Positions 18,820 to 22,225 of a DNA stretch of 22,225 bases are shown here, piece by piece. The stretch covers positions 1 to 22,225 of IMG/VR virus record IMGVR_UViG_3300043567_001247. The stretch is one strand, 5' to 3'. This stretch comes from a virus. Made by a program: the position numbers and the translations under genes. The first letter of the stretch is position 1, and each line of letters opens with the position of its first letter. Under the pieces are notes generated by a model that was not told the DNA's origin, did not search any database, and saw only the letters and a program-made list of their open reading frames with translations.

Positions 18820-19568
18820 CTCGTATTGCTCACTCCGCCGTCAACAACAAGGGTTGATCCCAAAACATAATCTCCTGCCTGTGATGCCAAATATACAACG
18901 GCGCCAACAATGTCTTCTGGTGTTCCTGTTCGCCCAACAGGAATGTATTTTGCTGTCTCGTATGGGTAGTCGCGGGCATATTGGTTCATGTTTGATGGGA
19001 ATGCGCCGGGGCATACCGCGTTTACCGATATGCCATCTTTAATGAGTTCTATAGACATTTGGCGTGTCAAATGCAGTAGTCCTGCTTTACTTGCGTGATA
19101 GCCATAGGAGTGATCTTGGTCTAACGTGAGTGCGTTAATTGATGAAATGTTGATCACTTTTGCTAAACGATTATTTAGCGAGTGCGATTTTTTTAAAGAC
19201 CTATGAAACCGTTGAGTTAAAAACATCGGGGTTTTCATATTAATATCTACTGCTGTTTCCCAATTTTGTTCGGTGAAATCCTCAAAACTTTTTGCACCCG
19301 CACTACGACCAGCGTTGTTGACGAGTATGTCTATGTGTGTTTCTTTTTCTTCTACCTGAGAAACAGCCCTATCTATTCCTTCAAGAGTTGAAAGGTCTTC
19401 TTTTATGTATGTGACACGGGTTCGTTCTTGTAACGGGTCATGTACAGAAATGTTGTAGACACGAGTACAACCGAATTTAACTAACCCCCTTGAGATCATT
19501 TCACCAATTCCGCTTGAACCACCTGTTACAACGGCTACACGACCTTCAAGAGAAAATAGATCTTTCAT
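18816..19568 (-). CDS. Short-chain dehydrogenase/reductase, catalytically intact
   Basis: A 250-residue classical SDR. The cofactor loop TGGSSGIG is at 15-22, NNAG at 84-87, and the catalytic tetrad can be placed at N110, S142 (or S143), Y157 and K161 (YHASK). It ends with the usual GTPEDIVGAVVYLAS block and VVDGGVS. It should oxidise an alcohol or reduce a ketone with NAD(P); residues after the second strand (NISVHD) do not settle NAD versus NADP. Its start overlaps the stop of the upstream paralogue (ATGA), with which it shares a nearly identical C-terminal plan, so a recent tandem duplication and a heteromeric enzyme are likely. Confidence 0.92.
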   Translation of the reverse strand: MKDLFSLEGRVAVVTGGSSGIGEMISRGLVKFGCTRVYNISVHDPLQERTRVTYIKEDLSTLEGIDRAVSQVEEKETHIDILVNNAGRSAGAKSFEDFTEQNWETAVDINMKTPMFLTQRFHRSLKKSHSLNNRLAKVINISSINALTLDQDHSYGYHASKAGLLHLTRQMSIELIKDGISVNAVCPGAFPSNMNQYARDYPYETAKYIPVGRTGTPEDIVGAVVYLASQAGDYVLGSTLVVDGGVSNTR

Positions 19569-20413
19569 CCCCGAATCTCTGATACACCACCGTCTACAAC
19601 AAGGTGTGCACCGACACAGTAGTCTCCCGCGCGGGAAGCAAGGTATGTGATCGCCGCAACGATGTCATCTTTGTGCCCGAGTCGTTTTGCGGGGATTCTT
19701 TGCGTTACCTGAAGTCGGTTTGCTGGATTAACTTCGTTGGGTGTCGTATTGAATAATCCAACGGTTATAGATGAGACAACTATTTTGTGACGAATGTATT
19801 GCACAGCAAATGATTTTGATGCATGGTTTATGCCTGCGTTGCTTGAACTGAAAGCAAAGTTGGATATCTGTGGCGGGTTTATTCCGTCAACGGTAGAGAT
19901 GTTGATTACTTTCCCATAAATTTGTTCCGTTGAGATGCTTGTTCCTTCATCAGGGTTTGTTGATGCTTTTAGAAGGGGGAGAAATTTTTCTGTGAGTTTT
20001 ATTGGTGCTTCTAGGTTGTATTTGATTACTTCGTCCCAATTTTCCGAAGCGTAAAGCGAGGAATTAATGAGAATATTGAGGCTTGGCTCAAGGGCACTGA
20101 TTTCGCAAAATAGTTTTTCTCGCCCCTCTTCCGTGGTTATGTCGCACTGTATTGGGATGATGTTTTTGTAAATGTTTTCAAGCCGTATTTTCTCATCTTT
20201 TTGGTATTCAGCCAAAATTGACTCTTCGTGCGAGTATTCCAATTTGTCGTAATCATCAACTTCAATTGTTCGCGGGGTAAATGATTCTTTATCGGCGACA
20301 TAGACACGAGATGCACCCTGTTCAATCAAGCCTTCGGCGATCATCCAGCCGTACCCGCTCAGTCCACCCGTTAAAAGCGCGGATCTGTTTTCTAATGAAA
20401 ATAATGTGGTCAT
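19565..20413 (-). CDS. SDR paralogue lacking catalytic Tyr and Lys (pseudoenzyme)
   Basis: A 282-residue SDR paralogue of the next gene. The fold is intact: cofactor loop TGGLSGYG (15-22), the N of the tetrad at N133, S173 in NISTVDG, and a C-terminal RLGHKDDIVAAITYLASRAG and VVDGG nearly matching its partner. But the catalytic YxxxK is FSSSN (F188, N192) and NNAG is NSSL (117-120). Loss of both Tyr and Lys should abolish normal SDR chemistry. An insertion around residues 50-85 lengthens the cofactor side. No frameshift or stop is present, so it is kept under selection, probably as a regulatory or structural subunit. AGGAGAG precedes its ATG, 8 bp after the winged-helix gene. Confidence 0.85.
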   Translation of the reverse strand: MTTLFSLENRSALLTGGLSGYGWMIAEGLIEQGASRVYVADKESFTPRTIEVDDYDKLEYSHEESILAEYQKDEKIRLENIYKNIIPIQCDITTEEGREKLFCEISALEPSLNILINSSLYASENWDEVIKYNLEAPIKLTEKFLPLLKASTNPDEGTSISTEQIYGKVINISTVDGINPPQISNFAFSSSNAGINHASKSFAVQYIRHKIVVSSITVGLFNTTPNEVNPANRLQVTQRIPAKRLGHKDDIVAAITYLASRAGDYCVGAHLVVDGGVSEIRG

Positions 20414-20421
20414 TATCTCTC

Positions 20422-20835
20422 CTATTTCTTTTGTAGGGGAAATCTTAGTGCTTTTCTCTCGTTATGCCAGCGGGCGAGCCCATTGTTGTAGTTGTACTGT
20501 TTTTGTAGTTTTTCTTCTTTTTTGCGCTGTTGCTCGCCCAATACCATCAATGCGTGATGCCCGCTAAGGGTGATTTGGTAAACATATTTTATATATCCAA
20601 ATTCTTTTGTTTTTATAAAGTCCTCAAGTCGGCTTTTCTCTAAATAGCCACACCTGACCAAAGAAAGAAGGTTCGCATCAATTCTCTTGGGGGGAACCTG
20701 ATCTAAAACAAAATTTCTGTAATCTCCTGAAGTGAAAGGATTGTCTCTCCTGAACCTGCCGTAACACAAAATCCTGTAAGAACCTGAACCGTAACGCAGG
20801 TATTTGGCTGGATTGTTTATGGGGGTATTTTTCAT
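20422..20835 (-). CDS. Putative winged-helix DNA-binding protein
   Basis: First gene of the leftward cassette operon, 137 residues. Residues about 50-100 (RIDANLLSLVRCGYLEKSRL, then YVYQITLSGHHALMVL) read as a recognition helix, a linking strand pair and a closing ITLSGHHAL helix, the plan of a PadR/MarR-like winged helix. The C-terminal third is basic and Lys/Asn/Gln-rich. The ATG at 20835 has no Shine-Dalgarno; TAAATT lies 6 nt upstream, which suggests a leaderless message. It sits at the head of the cassette, facing the oxygenase gene across 32 bp, an ideal place for a local autoregulator. Confidence 0.65.
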   Translation of the reverse strand: MKNTPINNPAKYLRYGSGSYRILCYGRFRRDNPFTSGDYRNFVLDQVPPKRIDANLLSLVRCGYLEKSRLEDFIKTKEFGYIKYVYQITLSGHHALMVLGEQQRKKEEKLQKQYNYNNGLARWHNERKALRFPLQKK

Positions 20836-20867
20836 TAGGCAAATTTATCCTGTGGTAATCTCATTTC
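20836..20867. promoter_or_regulatory. 32-bp divergent promoter region
   Basis: The gap between the leftward winged-helix gene and the rightward oxygenase gene holds a TAATCT box (20856-20861) 6 nt before the rightward ATG and, on the other strand, TAAATT (about 20847-20842) 6 nt before the leftward ATG. Neither gene has a Shine-Dalgarno and neither -35 is good, and both -35 regions fall in or near the opposite gene's promoter. Transcription in the two directions must compete. Confidence 0.5.
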
Positions 20868-21797
20868 ATGGATTTTGCTCTAGATTCTCACGAAATTTTG
20901 CCGTATGTTCGTGTCTATCCGAATGTGTTCCCCGACATTGAGGAAATGAAATCAATTCTGTATGAACATGAAAGAACCACCACGGAAGATCCTGAATCGC
21001 CTCATCTTTTTGAACCCTATAGACCTTGGTACACATTCGGTCGTGTAACCGATGTGCAAAGAACCCCTGATGAATCTTCCCACGAATATATCCGTAAACA
21101 AACATATTTTTATGAACGGGTAAAACAAGTAAGAGAAGCAGTTATTGCGGATTATTGCGATAAATATAAAGTTTTTGATTTCATTAACACAGAGACATGG
21201 ATTCAACAGTCTGTGAATTTGGCGGAATATTTTGATGGCGCGTCGGTTCCCGACCCGCAAATAGACGGCTTAAGTATTTCACTAAAACCAAAAGCAATGA
21301 ATTACCATACGGATTTTGAAATAAAAAAAATGTGCGAAGATTCAGATAATTTTGTGCTCACCTGTAATGTCTATTGGAATGATGATTACAAAGGCGGAGA
21401 GATTGTTTTTTTTGACTCAGATCAATTACTTCCATATAAACCCAAACAAGGAGAAGTGCTGATTTTCCCGTCAGGTTCACCATTCTTCCCCCAAGACGGA
21501 CAGGCGTTTTACCACTGTGCAAATAGTGTGTTTAAAGGCAAAAAATATTTTTCACGAAATTATTTGCAATACAAGCATGTACCGACTGAGGAAATGCGCG
21601 ACGCACAGGAAGACTACCCCACTGGTGATCGTGTGAACGGCGACCATCACTACGCTTCTCTTTTCAATCAAATGATGGACGTGAGTACGAGTAATGAAAA
21701 GAAATTCCTTGTTCACCCAATTGCGAAAAGATTTTATAAAAAACTTGATGAGTGCATTTTGGTGAATGACTTTAGCAAAAAAGATTTTTTTCAGTAA
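20868..21797 (+). CDS. 2-oxoglutarate/Fe(II)-dependent oxygenase
   Basis: A 309-residue dioxygenase of the prolyl-4-hydroxylase-like type. The iron facial triad is H147-x-D149 (YHTDF) and H216 (AFYHCAN); the 2-oxoglutarate-binding basic residue is R230 or K226 in KKYFSRNYLQ. GGEIVFFD (177-184) and the GEVLIFPSG strand (195-203) complete the double-stranded beta-helix core. It hydroxylates or otherwise oxidises a substrate, with decarboxylation of 2-oxoglutarate. The 120-residue N-terminal extension is unlike small family members. It is transcribed away from the cassette operon from a shared 32-bp region, which implies joint control. Phages carry such enzymes for surface glycan, protein or base modification. 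Confidence 0.9.
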   Translation: MDFALDSHEILPYVRVYPNVFPDIEEMKSILYEHERTTTEDPESPHLFEPYRPWYTFGRVTDVQRTPDESSHEYIRKQTYFYERVKQVREAVIADYCDKYKVFDFINTETWIQQSVNLAEYFDGASVPDPQIDGLSISLKPKAMNYHTDFEIKKMCEDSDNFVLTCNVYWNDDYKGGEIVFFDSDQLLPYKPKQGEVLIFPSGSPFFPQDGQAFYHCANSVFKGKKYFSRNYLQYKHVPTEEMRDAQEDYPTGDRVNGDHHYASLFNQMMDVSTSNEKKFLVHPIAKRFYKKLDECILVNDFSKKDFFQ

Positions 21798-22225
21798 TTT
21801 GCGTGTGCGTCAACAAAATTGAGTACACGCTCTGCTGTTGTTTCGCCGTCTGTGCCCGGGTCGCTCTTTAGCCAACGAATAAAGTCATACCATTTTCTTT
21901 GCTGATCAGGGCTGTCAAACACGAGCGTGTATTGAACAATTGTTTTTGAACCGTTAGCAACAACTGAAGGTGCTCCCTGAGTCACTGCTTGCTGTATGTC
22001 TGTGCCTTTGGGTGCGGTAAGCATTGTTTCACCGTTTTCCATTTGCGTACTTACAACGGTTGGGTTGTTTGACGGTTCTATCGTTGCTATTGGTTGGATG
22101 ACTGGTGCTTCGTAGGGCGCATCGTCTTCTTGATAGTAGTCACCTTCCATGGCGGCTAAATCAAATTCGTCCCATCCAAGCGCATCTATTAAATTGTCGT
22201 ATTGTCCGCCGACTTCTCCAAGAAG
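21791..22225 (-). CDS. C-terminal part of a larger protein, possibly ParB-like (partial)
   Basis: The frame is open from the right edge down to the stop at 21791, so this is at least 144 residues of a longer protein; the ATG at 22150 is internal and should not be taken as the start. The sequence entering from the right (LLGEVGGQYDNLIDALGWDE) resembles the Leu/Asp-rich region after the catalytic core of phage ParB/Srx-like proteins. An Asp/Pro/Thr-rich linker follows, then a conserved-looking tail (YTLVFDSPDQQRKWYDFIRW, with RVLNFVDAHAN) like the C-terminal domain seen in such proteins. That assignment is from memory and moderate. Its stop overlaps the oxygenase stop by 7 bp. Confidence 0.6.
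   Translation of the reverse strand, partial: LLGEVGGQYDNLIDALGWDEFDLAAMEGDYYQEDDAPYEAPVIQPIATIEPSNNPTVVSTQMENGETMLTAPKGTDIQQAVTQGAPSVVANGSKTIVQYTLVFDSPDQQRKWYDFIRWLKSDPGTDGETTAERVLNFVDAHANY

Noticed and set aside
22150-22150. ATG at 22150 as the start of the rightmost leftward gene
   Set aside because: The frame stays open for the 25 codons to the window edge with protein-like sequence, and there is no ribosome binding site before this ATG.
1-22225. CRISPR array, insertion sequence, integrase, tRNA or rRNA genes
   Set aside because: I saw no regularly spaced repeats, transposase or integrase motifs, or tRNA T-loop consensus on either strand; a tRNA search program was not available to confirm.

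Overview
The window reads as part of the genome of a tailed bacteriophage, most likely of an actinobacterial host; it is not a chromosomal segment. The signs are dense packing of short genes with 1-bp and 4-bp start/stop overlaps, long blocks of co-directional genes, and a typical phage repertoire: SNF2-type helicase, single-strand DNA-binding protein, DUF932 and DUF3846-like proteins, HNH nuclease, DNA methyltransferase, secreted transglycosylase and a LysM protein. Base composition is intermediate, roughly mid-40s percent GC by eye. Several start codons sit 6-9 nt after a -10 hexamer without a usable Shine-Dalgarno, and such leaderless mRNAs are common in actinobacteria. The host is inferred; freshwater low-GC actinobacteria would fit. 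No structural (capsid, tail, terminase) genes, tRNA or integrase were recognised.

Layout. 1-586: start of a leftward zinc-ribbon gene, then about 540 nt of non-coding DNA rich in palindromes and a tandem repeat. 587-1934: leftward cluster of six small genes. 2213-7627: rightward block with a Cys/His/Asp protein, a LysM membrane protein, three tiny genes, the SNF2 helicase, a secreted transglycosylase and a DUF932 protein, ending in a strong intrinsic terminator. 7692-8941: an acidic protein, a small leftward gene and SSB. 9006-10823: leftward operon of a metallophosphoesterase and three small proteins under a consensus promoter. 10922-12217: rightward operon including a ribbon-helix-helix-like protein and an HNH protein. 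12240-13103: leftward microprotein operon in which every junction is an ATGA overlap. 13165-17147: leftward small proteins, a DUF6378-like protein, a PD-(D/E)XK-like nuclease, winged-helix and zinc-ribbon proteins and a DNA methyltransferase. 17176-21797: an AT-richer metabolic cassette. 21791-22225: the 3' end of a larger leftward gene, possibly ParB-like.

The most interesting part is the cassette. A winged-helix-like protein leads an operon of a short-chain dehydrogenase lacking its catalytic Tyr and Lys, an intact paralogue, a sulfotransferase-like protein, a 98-residue helical protein and a stand-alone Rossmann dehydrogenase domain. A 2-oxoglutarate/Fe(II) oxygenase is transcribed divergently from a 32-bp gap. 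Together they look like a redox plus sulfo-group modification pathway acting on an unknown substrate.

Regulation is unusually readable. Three promoters share a 14-15 bp element overlapping the -35 region. A second promoter family has a TTGCTT/TTGCAA -35 or a GATAAACT -10. Three promoters match sigma70 consensus almost perfectly with 17-bp spacers.
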